A stretch of DNA of 64,000 bases from Acinetobacter baumannii (GCF_009759685.1 NZ_CP046654.1:3038001-3102000), one strand, 5' to 3'; numbered from the stretch's first letter, positions 43,886 through 53,519 are shown. Notes: generated by a model not told the origin, from the letters alone. Numbers and translations are program-made.

Positions 43886-44803
43886 CTATCTTTTAAAGTT
43901 AGATGCAAACATACGACATTCAGCAATCAGAGCAAGTAAGTTTGGGTCGCGTTCTTTACTTTTTAAAAAGACCAGACCAATTTCTTGTTGCATGTGGTAT
44001 TGCTGTTTTAAGGGAATAAGTTTTACCGAACTTTCATAAACCGCAGAAATACGACCAGGTAATAGTGCGAAACCTACACCTGAGCTAACCATACTAATTA
44101 AGGTAAAAATATCATTGACCTGCAAAGCAACTTTAGGTGAAAAACCGGCTTTTTTAAAAATGATGTCGCTGTCGTTATGAGTTGCAAAACCCTTGGTTAA
44201 AGTTAAAAAAGTTTCTTCTTTTAAAAGGCTTAAATCAATATCTTTAAACTCAGCATATTTTGAATCTTTATTGACTGCCAGAAAGATATCGTCTGAAAAC
44301 ATCGGCAAAATTTCAAAGTCATCATCTTGAGTGGTTTCATTTAAAGCTACAATGATTGCATCCAGCTCAGTTGCTTTGAGCTTTTTCACCAAATCCTGAT
44401 TTGAACTGAGTAATAATTGAATATCAAGCTCACTACGTCTGAGTTTAAGACCACTAATCACATTTGGAATTGTGTTTACCGTCAAAGAATAAAGAGACCC
44501 TAAATGTAAAACCTTGGCTGCAAAACCAGCGGCTTCTCTGGTTTTATTTACGGTAATAAAAATGTCTTGTACGATTTTTTGCGCCCGTTCTTCAAATACA
44601 TAAGCACTTTTTAAAGGAATGAGGTTACGGCCTTCATTTTTAAAAAGAGGGCAACGTAAAGCGCTTTCTAAAGAGTGTAGTGCTTTATGAACACTGACAT
44701 TACTCAGTTGCATTTCTGCCGCGGTTTTAGATAAGTTGCCACAGCGCATAAAGGCCAAAAAAATCTGTATTTTTTTAAGAGTCAGTTCTTCATCTATTTC
44801 CAT
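43886..44803 (-). CDS. LysR-family regulator, probable malonate-operon regulator
   Basis: A 305-residue LysR regulator with the HTH at about residues 22-50 (GNLSKTAAEMQLSNVSVHKALHSLE). The effector domain begins near VLHLGSLYSLTVNTIPNVISG. It is convergent with madM. Malonate clusters in other bacteria use a LysR (MdcR) placed at the operon edge, so a role here is likely; no GntR-type MdcY is present nearby. Confidence 0.85.
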   Translation of the reverse strand: MEIDEELTLKKIQIFLAFMRCGNLSKTAAEMQLSNVSVHKALHSLESALRCPLFKNEGRNLIPLKSAYVFEERAQKIVQDIFITVNKTREAAGFAAKVLHLGSLYSLTVNTIPNVISGLKLRRSELDIQLLLSSNQDLVKKLKATELDAIIVALNETTQDDDFEILPMFSDDIFLAVNKDSKYAEFKDIDLSLLKEETFLTLTKGFATHNDSDIIFKKAGFSPKVALQVNDIFTLISMVSSGVGFALLPGRISAVYESSVKLIPLKQQYHMQQEIGLVFLKSKERDPNLLALIAECRMFASNFKR

Positions 44804-44900
44804 ATTAACATCCAGATATTCTTACCCTTAAAATCGCGCTTTAAGATGAAACTATCATAAATTAAATACTTTAAAATTGTGCTTAGGTCGAAGCATCACT

Positions 44901-46319
44901 TTACAGGCTTGCTTTGACCCTTTGTTGAATAGTTTTGATGACTTGATCTAAAGCAGCTTGAATTTTTTCGTTCCACTCAAAAGAACAATTGATTCTTAAA
45001 TAATGTTGCTGTGCGGGTAAAACACTAAAGAGTGGGCTTGGCGCAACACCAATATCTTGTTGGATGAGTTCTTCATAAATTTGCATGCTATCGAGTTTAT
45101 GAGGCAATTTAACCCATAGAAAATAACCGCTTGGGTAATAATAAATTTCGCAGGTCGCGGGCAGATGTTGCTTCAAATAGTGGTAAAAGTGCTTTTTATA
45201 ACGTTCAAGTGAAAGTCTAAGTGTGCGCAAATGCTTTTCATAATGATGATGAGACAAGAACTCAACCAAGGCATTTTGGATAAGTGCATTCACTGAAATA
45301 GTACTCATGAGCTGCAAGTGTTGGATATGGTCCGAAAATTTACCCGCATAGACCCAACCTACCCGAAAACCTGCCCCTAAAGTTTTAGAAAATGAAGAGC
45401 AGTGCAGTACCAGATTTTGTTGGTCAAAGTACTTCATCGAAAGTGGTTTTTGCCCGCCATAATAAAGCTCTTCATAGACATCATCTTCAATTAAGTAAAT
45501 TTGGTGTTCATGAAGCAGTTTGGCAATTTTATATTTAATCTCATCACTGACCGTAAACCCGATCGGGTTGTGGCTATTTAACATGAGCCAACATACTTTA
45601 ATTGGATATGTATGAATAACCTGTTCAAAAGCCTCTAGGTCAAAACCATGTTGTGGATGTTCGGGAATGGTAATGACCTTAAGCCCTAAACGTTCAGCAG
45701 CCTGCCAAGCACCGTAAAACACGGTTTGTTGCAATAGAATATAGTCACCCGGTTTGGCTACTGCTTGTAAAGAAAGATTGAGTGCATCTAATCCTCCGGA
45801 TGTAATGACAATGTCATCTGGATCGGTCTGTATACCTTGCATACAATAGCGCTGAGCAATCAGTTTTCTTAACGCTAAATTACCGGGAGGTAGGCTTGCT
45901 GTCTGGTCATAGCTTTGTCTTTGCCGTGCAAGTTGCCCCATAATTTGAATAAGTTTGGGAGCAGCTAAAAGTTGACTATCAGGAAAAGCTGAACCAAAAG
46001 GCACAACAGACTCATGTTGAATCGATTTAAGATATTTAAAAACTAAAGAATTAATTTCAATTTTAGAATTAAGTGAAACGACCGAATATTGTTCCAGTGG
46101 TTTTAGTGCAATTTGCTCGGCAACAAAATAGCCAGACTTTTCCTTTGAATAGATCAGACCTTGTGATTCAAGCTCCTGATAAGCATTCATCACAGTCATT
46201 AAACTAAAACCAGAACGTTGGACCTGATCTCTTAATGAAGGTAATTTCTCATGTGCATTTAAAGTGCCGCTTTCAATAAGTTGGCGAATGCTATGGGCGA
46301 GTTGTTCTGATTTATACAT
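44901..46319 (-). CDS. MocR-type GntR regulator / aminotransferase-like
   Basis: A GntR-aminotransferase fusion of 472 residues from the preferred ATG at 46319 (the frame opens 45 bases earlier). N-terminal HTH: KLPSLRDQVQRSGFSLMTVMNAYQELE. The PLP-binding lysine is in CSSFSKTLGAGFRVGWV, and the conserved DDVYEELYYGG and PSGYFLWVKLP follow. It belongs to the PtsJ/YdcR-like group. It lies downstream of the cyd operon on the same strand, but a hairpin stands between, so it is probably separately controlled. Confidence 0.88.
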   Translation of the reverse strand: MYKSEQLAHSIRQLIESGTLNAHEKLPSLRDQVQRSGFSLMTVMNAYQELESQGLIYSKEKSGYFVAEQIALKPLEQYSVVSLNSKIEINSLVFKYLKSIQHESVVPFGSAFPDSQLLAAPKLIQIMGQLARQRQSYDQTASLPPGNLALRKLIAQRYCMQGIQTDPDDIVITSGGLDALNLSLQAVAKPGDYILLQQTVFYGAWQAAERLGLKVITIPEHPQHGFDLEAFEQVIHTYPIKVCWLMLNSHNPIGFTVSDEIKYKIAKLLHEHQIYLIEDDVYEELYYGGQKPLSMKYFDQQNLVLHCSSFSKTLGAGFRVGWVYAGKFSDHIQHLQLMSTISVNALIQNALVEFLSHHHYEKHLRTLRLSLERYKKHFYHYLKQHLPATCEIYYYPSGYFLWVKLPHKLDSMQIYEELIQQDIGVAPSPLFSVLPAQQHYLRINCSFEWNEKIQAALDQVIKTIQQRVKASL

Positions 46320-46368
46320 GTATGGGCTGCACGAAATAACAAAATAAAAGATGCACTGAACCAATAAT

Positions 46369-46401
46369 AAATGCCGCTTGCAGAATCTACAAACGGCATT
46401 T
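46369..46401 (-). terminator. Terminator after the cydAB-DUF2474 operon
   Basis: AAATGCCG and CGGCATTT pair perfectly at the base, with looser pairing above. On the minus strand a T/A-rich tract follows. It starts 17 bases after the DUF2474 stop. Confidence 0.7.
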
Positions 46402-46417
46402 GTTTATAAGGATGGGT

Positions 46418-46552
46418 TTACTTTAAGTAAGGGGCAGCATAAATCAATATCACTTTAAACAAACCCGCAATCACAGCTAATGCTAAAAAACCACCAAGCC
46501 ATAACAGAATAAACCATTGGGTTTGACTGAGTTTAACTGACGACTTTTTCAT
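46418..46552 (-). CDS. DUF2474-type small membrane protein, CydX-like
   Basis: A 44-residue protein directly after cydB (14 bases apart), read here from the minus strand: a basic start (MKKSSVKLSQ), then QTQWFILLWLGGFLALAVIAG as one membrane helix, and a short tail ending APYLK. This composition and position fit DUF2474 proteins that accompany bd-type oxidases of the CioAB kind and probably act like CydX to stabilise the complex. A G-rich stretch (GGGGGTG) precedes the ATG. Confidence 0.85.
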   Translation of the reverse strand: MKKSSVKLSQTQWFILLWLGGFLALAVIAGLFKVILIYAAPYLK

Positions 46553-46566
46553 AACACCCCCGTACC

Positions 46567-47571
46567 TTAATGATAACCTTCATCACCTACACGAACTTTG
46601 TCACGGAATACCCAGTAAGACACAATGGTGTAAGTAATAATGATTGGAATCAAAATAAGCGCACCCACTAAAGCAAACATTTGGCTGGAATGAGGCGCTG
46701 CCGCTTGCCAAATCGTAACTGATGGTGGAATGATATTTGGCCACAAACTAATCACAAAACCAGTAAAGGCAAGGAAGACCAATGCCAAGGTATATATAAA
46801 TGGTTTGTGGTCTTGCTGTTTTTTACATGCCGATAAAATCAGGCCAACAAATAGTAAGACCAAAATAGGCACTGGACTAAAATAAAACAGATTTGGTAAA
46901 GAGAACCAGCGATCTGCAATTTCGGGGTGTGTTAACGGCGTATATAAACTGACGGCACCAAAGATAATGAGCAGCGCAATAATTAACTTTGGCATCAGCT
47001 CATACATACGTTGCTGCAAGCCTTTTTCAGTTTTTAAAATGAGCCAACCACAGCCTAAAGTGGCATACATGGCAACTACACCAATACCTGTGAAAATGGA
47101 GAATGCAGTAAGCCAGTCAAAAGGGCCACCGGCAAAAATACCGTTTTCGGTTTTAATACCTTGAATATAGGCCCCTAAAATAATCCCTTGGAGGAAGCTC
47201 GTTAAAACCGAACCCCAAATAAAAGCTAAGTCCCAAAGGTGTTTGGTCCGATGAGCTTTAAAACGGAATTCAAAAGCAACCCCACGGAAAATTAAGGCAA
47301 TTACCATGAAAATTATAGGCAGGTAGAGCGCAGATAAAACCGTTGAATAGACGAGCGGGAAGGCGGCATACAGGCCAGCACCCCCAAGTACCATCCAGGT
47401 TTCATTACCATCCCAGACAGGAGCGACGGTATTCATCATCACGTCACGTTCTTGGCTATTCTTAATGAATGGGAACATAATCCCGATTCCTAAGTCAAAG
47501 CCATCCATGACCACGTAAATTAAAACACCTAAACCGATAATACCGACCCATATTAAAGAAAGATCAATCAT
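46567..47571 (-). CDS. cydB: Cytochrome bd-type quinol oxidase subunit II
   Basis: Subunit II (334 residues, about eight membrane helices) of a bd-type terminal oxidase reducing oxygen to water with quinol. Family start MIDLSLIWVGIIGLGVLIYVVMDGFDLGIG, then PVWDGNETWMVLGGAGLYAAFP. ATG 47571 overlaps the cydA stop by 8 bases; the frame opens 51 bases earlier, but that part lies within cydA and is not family sequence. Confidence 0.95.
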   Translation of the reverse strand: MIDLSLIWVGIIGLGVLIYVVMDGFDLGIGIMFPFIKNSQERDVMMNTVAPVWDGNETWMVLGGAGLYAAFPLVYSTVLSALYLPIIFMVIALIFRGVAFEFRFKAHRTKHLWDLAFIWGSVLTSFLQGIILGAYIQGIKTENGIFAGGPFDWLTAFSIFTGIGVVAMYATLGCGWLILKTEKGLQQRMYELMPKLIIALLIIFGAVSLYTPLTHPEIADRWFSLPNLFYFSPVPILVLLFVGLILSACKKQQDHKPFIYTLALVFLAFTGFVISLWPNIIPPSVTIWQAAAPHSSQMFALVGALILIPIIITYTIVSYWVFRDKVRVGDEGYH

Positions 47572-49009
47572 GACGGTTCTCCCCAGAGTTTTGTTTGCTG
47601 TCAATATTTTCATCAACTGCACTAAGTGGACGCATCGGTGTTTTAAAGTGTCCTACGCCGCCTGCTTCCATATTTGGCGTGTCGATAAATACAGGGCCTT
47701 TATTAATGAGTTTTAAGGTGTAGTAAATTCCACTACCAAAAACGATTGTATACACCACCACAAAAATAAAGAGACTTAGACCCACCTGATCTGCTGAAAC
47801 AGTATGCGATAAACCATCTTTGGTCCGCATAATGCCATAGACCACCCAAGGTTGACGGCCTACTTCGGTAGTAATCCACCCAGCCAGCATTGCCACATAA
47901 CCTGCAGGTCCCATCACTACAGCAAATTTATGAAACCATGATGTTTCATAGAGTTTTCCTCTTTTACGTAACCAAAGAGCAATGAGTGATAAGGTGACCA
48001 TAAGGACGCCAAGACCCACCATGACACGGAAACTCCAGAAAATAATGGTCGAGTTTGGACGGTCTTCAGGTGCGAATTCTTTTAAGCCAGTCACTTGCCC
48101 ATCTAAACTGTGAGTCAAAATTAAACTACCCAAATATGGAACGCCCACTTCAAAGTGATTTCGTTCTTCTTTCATATCCGGAATGGCAAATAACAGTAGC
48201 GGCATAGGCTCGTTATGATTGGTTTCCCAGTGACCTTCCATTGCAGCAAGTTTGGCAGGCTGATGCTCACGAGTATTTAAACCGTGGTTATCGCCGATCA
48301 CCACTTGTAAACAAGAAGTCACAAGCACCATCCATAAACCCATCGAGAACGATTTTTTTACCAAGTCATCACGACGGCCTTTTACCAAGTGCCAAGCAGA
48401 TGTTCCCACTACCAATAAAGATGAAACCAAGAAGGCAGCAGCACCCATATGTGCAAAGCGGTAAGGGAAGGACGGGTTGAAGACAATAGCTAGCCAGTCT
48501 TTTGGCACAATAATGCCATTTTCGATGGCAAAACCTTGCGGCGTTTGCATCCAGCTATTGGAAGATAGAATCCAGAACATGGAAATACATGTTCCGATGG
48601 CAACCATAAGCGTTGCAAAGAAATGGGCTCTAGGACCAACACGGCCCCAACCAAACAGCATGATTCCTAAGAAACCCGCTTCTAAGAAGAAGGCACTCAA
48701 GACTTCATAGGTAAGTAAAGGACCAGTAATACTTCCTGCTACTCGTGAAAACTCACTCCAGTTGGTACCAAACTGGTAACTCATCACGACACCGGAAACA
48801 ACTCCCATACCAAACGCAACGGCAAAGATCTTAATCCAGTATTTAAATAGATCTTTATAGATAGGGTTTTGCGTTCTTAACCATTTCCATTCTAAAACTG
48901 CCAAAAAACAGGCAAGTCCAATAGAGGTGGCCGGAAAAATAATATGGAAGGATACTGTAAAAGCAAATTGTATTCGTGCTAATTCTAAAGCGGTTAGACC
49001 GAGGCTCAT
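47564..49009 (-). CDS. cydA: Cytochrome bd-type quinol oxidase subunit I
   Basis: Subunit I (481 residues), the haem-bearing core. N-terminal ARIQFAFTVSFHIIFPATSIG includes the haem-ligand His near residue 22; GRQPWVVYGIMRT is the conserved quinol/haem motif. The Q-loop region (ANKxDP-like area) is short, as in the cyanide-insensitive CioA branch. The upstream gap of 650 bases probably carries oxygen-responsive control. Confidence 0.95.
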   Translation of the reverse strand: MSLGLTALELARIQFAFTVSFHIIFPATSIGLACFLAVLEWKWLRTQNPIYKDLFKYWIKIFAVAFGMGVVSGVVMSYQFGTNWSEFSRVAGSITGPLLTYEVLSAFFLEAGFLGIMLFGWGRVGPRAHFFATLMVAIGTCISMFWILSSNSWMQTPQGFAIENGIIVPKDWLAIVFNPSFPYRFAHMGAAAFLVSSLLVVGTSAWHLVKGRRDDLVKKSFSMGLWMVLVTSCLQVVIGDNHGLNTREHQPAKLAAMEGHWETNHNEPMPLLLFAIPDMKEERNHFEVGVPYLGSLILTHSLDGQVTGLKEFAPEDRPNSTIIFWSFRVMVGLGVLMVTLSLIALWLRKRGKLYETSWFHKFAVVMGPAGYVAMLAGWITTEVGRQPWVVYGIMRTKDGLSHTVSADQVGLSLFIFVVVYTIVFGSGIYYTLKLINKGPVFIDTPNMEAGGVGHFKTPMRPLSAVDENIDSKQNSGENRHD

Positions 49010-49662
49010 AAACTTTCCCCCTGTGAACTAGCTGATGATGATTAAATGATTTAAATACTTAATTTCAGGCAAAAAAGTACTTTGGCAATTAAGCTTACTT
49101 CTGTGATAAATGTTCTTAGCAAGTAAAGTGCCAACAGGGTAAAGCAACATAATTGCTTGATATTTCAAGAGAATAGAACGATTGATTGTTCTCAATCTGT
49201 TAACAAAGTTTAGGCTTGATGTTGCATTTGTAAAAATACATGTTGCATTGAAACATTGATGAAATATCTGGCGATATGCAATAGATCGTTTCATGAAAAC
49301 TACCTACCTTAAGAAGTTTTCTTAATCATGCACTCACTGTATTTGTATATGTAGATACAGAAATTTTTTATAAAACTATAACAGTTAAACCGTGTTTTGA
49401 TAGCGTGCTATAGTTTTTTTTCAATCATCTGTAGCTATATATCCAGTCCTCTAAAGTTCAAAATAAAAATGAACAGGATTTACCGCCAACCTAAATCAAC
49501 TTTCAAGACATAATGTGAACGCTGTTTTAGATTTTATATAAGTACATGATAGTGTTCTTCTTTTTTGTTCCATTGTTGTTTTGTGTAGGGCCTGGTTGTT
49601 GCGTGTTTCTTAAAGACCTAAGTGTAAGTGTAGCGCTTCTAAAATAGCTTGGATGTTAAAAA
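49010..49662. promoter_or_regulatory. 650-base gap upstream of cydA with two dyads
   Basis: GATTGA (49180-49185) and TCAATC (49192-49197) form an inverted repeat whose TTGA-N6-TCAA spacing is that of FNR/Anr sites. CTTGA-TATT-TCAAG (49156-49169) is a second perfect dyad. Both lie 150-190 bases before cydA. An 88-codon frame at 49028-49294 looks fortuitous. The rest is AT-rich, with nothing else recognised. Confidence 0.4.
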
Positions 49663-50481
49663 ATGTTTATCACTTCTCAACTGAACATTATTCATAAAAT
49701 TATTAAAAATCAGTCTATTTCCACCTTGGTAATAGATCAGTTGGAACAGATTTATGTGAACCTTGAAGCAACCTTACTTAGAGCGAAAGTACTCAGGGAT
49801 TTTTCTAAAACTCAAACCGTGTATTTAATTCAGTCTCACATTGAGCCACAGCAAAGCAGTTTGGCTTATCTATTCTCGCCATTTATTTTTGCGAACTTAA
49901 ACAAAGCAGCCATTTATACAACACCGGCGACTCCACCTGTGCTAACTATCCTTAATAAATACTATCAAGCTGACAAGAAGGTCGTATTTAAGGTAGACGA
50001 AGTTTTAGAAAGCCTAAAAATATATCTAGATTTAGAATTAATAGAGATGGGAGAAGCTGAATTTATTTATTTAAATTTAATTAAAGCATTATGTCGAAGT
50101 GATATCTCTACAGTTTTTTTAATTACCCATTTAGAGCTTGATTTAGAAGCGTTAAAGCAACTTGAACAGTTCTTAAAAATAAAAATTCATTGGGTAAAAG
50201 TCGTAAAAGATGAGGGTCTAAAAGACTTGGATCAGTTGGATATGCGTAAATTATTATTTAAAAATAAAGATGAAGTGTATGTTCAATTATGCGCTCTGTT
50301 TGCTCAAATGAATGCAGCACTGGTCGGCCTATGCGATACCTTTACTGTCAATCAAATGACACACTTAATTGATGACATGTTTTACTCAGAGCATATTTTC
50401 GAAAAACTTTCTGTCTATTCAGAATATATGCAAACCTTATTGCAAAGTCAGCATAGTCTTCACAAAAAACAAATTGCTTAG
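49663..50481 (+). CDS. Hypothetical protein, 272 aa
   Basis: I do not recognise this protein. It has no signal peptide and no convincing membrane segment. It is rich in Leu, Ile and Lys, predicted largely helical, with alternating strands such as TVYLIQSHIE, STVFLITHLEL and IHWVKVVKDEG that suggest an alpha/beta N-terminal and middle part, and a helical C-terminus (LCALFAQMNAALVGLCDTF onward). ATG 49663 has no strong ribosome site. It is more AT-rich than the flanking operons. It stands alone between cydA and the sulfur-scavenging genes, and nothing links it to either. Confidence 0.7.
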   Translation: MFITSQLNIIHKIIKNQSISTLVIDQLEQIYVNLEATLLRAKVLRDFSKTQTVYLIQSHIEPQQSSLAYLFSPFIFANLNKAAIYTTPATPPVLTILNKYYQADKKVVFKVDEVLESLKIYLDLELIEMGEAEFIYLNLIKALCRSDISTVFLITHLELDLEALKQLEQFLKIKIHWVKVVKDEGLKDLDQLDMRKLLFKNKDEVYVQLCALFAQMNAALVGLCDTFTVNQMTHLIDDMFYSEHIFEKLSVYSEYMQTLLQSQHSLHKKQIA

Positions 50482-50599
50482 CAATGCCATGCTTTTGATT
50501 GGTGTTATATCAAGATTGAATACTGTTATAAAAAAATAATCGTTTTCATGTGAAATAAATATTTTATGGTAAAAGCAAAGCAATATTGGTTTTACTTAC

Positions 50600-51895
50600 A
50601 TGACAAATTTAAATTTTGAGCATCATCTCGGTTCATTAACTCACGCTGCACTGAGTCAGGCTTCAATCATTTCGCGGGTATGGGGTGAAGGACCTTCTGA
50701 ACGGTATGATGAATTGGCAAGTAACTTCAGACCGACTTTTGCCCGTATTAAAGAAGGGGCTTTAATCCGTGAGCAGCAGCATATTTTGCCGTATGAGCAA
50801 CTTCAGTGGCTCAAAGATATTGGTTTTACACGGTTACGACTTCCTAAAGCTCATGGTGGTTTTGATGCAACTATTCCTGAACTATTTGCATTGCTCATTG
50901 AACTTGCAGAGGCCGACTCAAACTTACCGCAAGCTTTGCGTGTGCATTTTGGTTTTACTGAAGATGTCTTGGTGAGTAAAGATAAGGCATTCCAGCAGCG
51001 TTGGATTAATCGAATTGCAAATGGCGAAACAGTGGGTAGTGCATGGTCTGAAGGCGGGAAAGAGTCAATCGATCAGTTTGAAACTCACTTATATCGAGAC
51101 AGTGACGGAAAAATTCGCGTTAAAGGTAAAAAATACTACACCACAGGGAGCCTATATGCAGACTGGGTGGATGTTGGGGTAACAGATTTAAAAGGAGAGT
51201 CTGGCTCAGTTGTTGTTCGCCGTGAAGATGAAGGCGTTGAAATTGTCGATGACTGGAATGGTTTTGGTCAGCAGCTTACTGCAAGTGGTACGGCATATTT
51301 CCACGATGTATTGGTCGATGAAGCTGAAATTTTACCTGACGATGACCGTTTTAAATATTCGGCGGCTTACTATCAACTGGTCCAACTGGCAATCATTACA
51401 GGTCTAGGGCGTGCTGCAACCTATGATGTTTCTCAAGCTGTTGCGAAACGTACCCGAAACTACACGCATGCAAATGCCCAATTTGTAAAACAGGATCCGC
51501 AAATTTTACAAGTAGTAGGACAAATTCGTGGCGCGGCTTATAGTGCAGGAGCGATTGTTGAAAAAGTTGCACAAAGCTTACAACGTGCTTACTTGGCTGC
51601 ATTTAAAAATAATGAGCAGCTTGAAGAAGAGCAAAATGCACTTGCCGAGCTTGAAAGTGCACAGTCTCAAACGGTCATTACCGATCTAATTTTAAATGCT
51701 TCTACGATTTTATTTGACGCTTTAGGTGCTTCTGCAACTGACAAAGATTTAGGCCTAGATCGATACTGGCGTAACGTACGAACTTTAGCTTCACATAACC
51801 CGAGAGTATTTAAAAATCGAATTATTGGTGATTTTAGTGTAAACGGCACATTACCACCTTATCAATGGCGTATTGGTGAAGTTTCTAAACAATAA
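50600..51895 (+). CDS. SfnB-like acyl-CoA-dehydrogenase-family flavoprotein
   Basis: A 431-residue protein of the acyl-CoA dehydrogenase/DszC fold, in the SfnB branch linked to growth on sulfones and sulfonates. Features: LPYEQLQWLKDIGFTRLRLPKAHGG, GSAWSEGGK, and the C-terminal helical domain with DALGASATDKDLGLDRYWRNVRTLASHNP. It probably oxidises a C-S compound with reduced flavin. The neighbouring LLM monooxygenase, MFS transporter and tau genes support a sulfur role. The ribosome site is weak. Confidence 0.85.
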   Translation: MTNLNFEHHLGSLTHAALSQASIISRVWGEGPSERYDELASNFRPTFARIKEGALIREQQHILPYEQLQWLKDIGFTRLRLPKAHGGFDATIPELFALLIELAEADSNLPQALRVHFGFTEDVLVSKDKAFQQRWINRIANGETVGSAWSEGGKESIDQFETHLYRDSDGKIRVKGKKYYTTGSLYADWVDVGVTDLKGESGSVVVRREDEGVEIVDDWNGFGQQLTASGTAYFHDVLVDEAEILPDDDRFKYSAAYYQLVQLAIITGLGRAATYDVSQAVAKRTRNYTHANAQFVKQDPQILQVVGQIRGAAYSAGAIVEKVAQSLQRAYLAAFKNNEQLEEEQNALAELESAQSQTVITDLILNASTILFDALGASATDKDLGLDRYWRNVRTLASHNPRVFKNRIIGDFSVNGTLPPYQWRIGEVSKQ

Positions 51896-51910
51896 ATTAT
51901 AGTTTTAGAT

Positions 51911-51938
51911 GTTAAGCTGCTATTTTTAGCGGCTTAAC
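51911..51938 (+). terminator. Terminator after the SfnB-like gene
   Basis: GTTAAGC-GCT / AGC-GCTTAAC stem with a T-rich loop, followed by an AT-rich tract with T runs, 16 bases after the stop. Confidence 0.7.
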
Positions 51939-52072
51939 GTTATTTATATTTTTTAAAATAAATTATAAAAAAACTATTAGAATAAAATCATATTTTGTTT
52001 GGGGTATATATTATAAAGAAAATATAAAAATTGCTTTAGTATAAAATTAAATAAAATGCTGGTTGATATTTT

Positions 52073-53464
52073 ATGACTAAGAGAATTAGTTTTAACGCTT
52101 TTGAAATGAATTGTATAGCCCATCAATCTCCTGGATTATGGCGACATCCTCAAGATCGATCTGTTGAATATAAAGATTTAGAATATTGGACGGATTTAGC
52201 CCAAATTCTTGAGCGTGGTTTTTTTGACGGTATTTTTATTGCAGATGTGCTTGGTATTTATGACGTTTATCATCAAAGTGCTGAACATGCCTTAACAGGA
52301 GCGGTGCAAGTTCCAGTCAATGATCCTTTGCAGATTGTGCCAGCGATGGCCGCAGTCACAAAGCACTTGGGTTTTGGTGTCACGACTTCTATTTCCTTTG
52401 AACATCCTTATCCTTTTGCTAGACGTATTAGCACGCTAGACCATTTAACCAAAGGGCGAGTTGGTTGGAATATCGTGACTTCTTATTTGGAAAGCGGTTC
52501 GAAAAACTTGGGCCTAAAAACTCAGGTTAACCATGACAATCGTTATGATATTGCTGATGAGTACTTAGAAGTCCTTTACAAACTTTGGGAAGGGTCTTGG
52601 GAAGAAGGTTCGGTACTGCGCGATCGTGAAAGCGGTATTTTTGCTGACCATAAAAAAGTGCATCCAATTCAGCATGAGGGTAAATACTTCACTGTACCGG
52701 GCATCCATATTTGTGAACCATCACCACAGCGAACGCCAGTACTTTACCAAGCAGGCGCATCTTCACGCGGGCAGAAGTTTGCCAGTCAAAATGCTGAGTG
52801 TGTATTTATTGCGGCGCCGTCTAAAATTGCCACTAAAAAAGTGGTACAGGGTATTCGTCAAAAATTGGTTCAAGAAGGCCGCGACCCGTACTCAGTTAAA
52901 ATTTATGCACTTTTGTCGATTGTCACTGATGAAACCGATGCAAAAGCACAGGCTAAGTTTAAAGAATATCAAAGCTATGGAAGCTACGATGGGGCATTAA
53001 CATTGCTGTCTGGCTGGTCTGGTGTCGATTTTTCACAATATCAACCGACCGATAAAGTTGAATATATTCAAACCAATGCCATTCAATCTTTATTAGATTC
53101 TTATGTAAATGCAGACCCAGAACGTGTTTGGACCATTGAAGAAATTGCAAATTGGAATAGTTTAGGTGGTAATGGACCTGTTCTTGTAGGTTCGGCAGAA
53201 ACCGTTTCGGATGCTCTAGAGCAATGGGTTGAAGATACCGATGTCGATGGCTTTAACCTTGCCTATATTTTGGCGCATCAAACCTTTGCCGATGTGGTCG
53301 AATTTATTGTTCCAGAGTTGCAAAAACGAGGGGTATATCAAACCTCATATGCACAAGGAACATTAAGAGAAAAACTATTTGGTGCTGGGCCATATTTGCC
53401 TGAAAATCACCGAGGTGCAAAATATCGTAATCTAAAAGAGTTAAAACTTGCTGAGGCGAGTTGA
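52073..53464 (+). CDS. LLM-class FMN-dependent monooxygenase (NtaA/SnaA/DszA family)
   Basis: A 463-residue flavin-dependent monooxygenase with a luciferase-like barrel. Motifs: FNAFEMNCIAHQSPGLWRHP, YWTDLAQILERGFFDGIFIADVLGIYD, HLTKGRVGWNIVTSYLESG and the C-terminal DGFNLAYILAHQTFADVVEFIVPELQKRG. The family uses FMNH2 from a separate reductase to cleave C-S or C-N bonds, as in dimethylsulfide, sulfone or NTA breakdown. Position among sulfur genes favours a sulfur substrate. No reductase gene is adjacent. Confidence 0.88.
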   Translation: MTKRISFNAFEMNCIAHQSPGLWRHPQDRSVEYKDLEYWTDLAQILERGFFDGIFIADVLGIYDVYHQSAEHALTGAVQVPVNDPLQIVPAMAAVTKHLGFGVTTSISFEHPYPFARRISTLDHLTKGRVGWNIVTSYLESGSKNLGLKTQVNHDNRYDIADEYLEVLYKLWEGSWEEGSVLRDRESGIFADHKKVHPIQHEGKYFTVPGIHICEPSPQRTPVLYQAGASSRGQKFASQNAECVFIAAPSKIATKKVVQGIRQKLVQEGRDPYSVKIYALLSIVTDETDAKAQAKFKEYQSYGSYDGALTLLSGWSGVDFSQYQPTDKVEYIQTNAIQSLLDSYVNADPERVWTIEEIANWNSLGGNGPVLVGSAETVSDALEQWVEDTDVDGFNLAYILAHQTFADVVEFIVPELQKRGVYQTSYAQGTLREKLFGAGPYLPENHRGAKYRNLKELKLAEAS

Positions 53465-53487
53465 TATTTTGCAAAGACTTTAAATAA

Positions 53488-53519
53488 ATAGCTGGTTAAT
53501 GCCAGCTTTTATTTTTTAT
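53488..53519 (+). terminator. Terminator after the LLM monooxygenase gene
   Basis: AGCTGG/CCAGCT stem with a small loop, followed by a long T-rich tract, about 25 bases after the stop. Confidence 0.85.

Noticed and set aside
49028..49294. 88-codon minus-strand frame upstream of cydA
   Set aside because: It fills the likely cydA control region, contains the FNR-like dyad, and its composition looks random.
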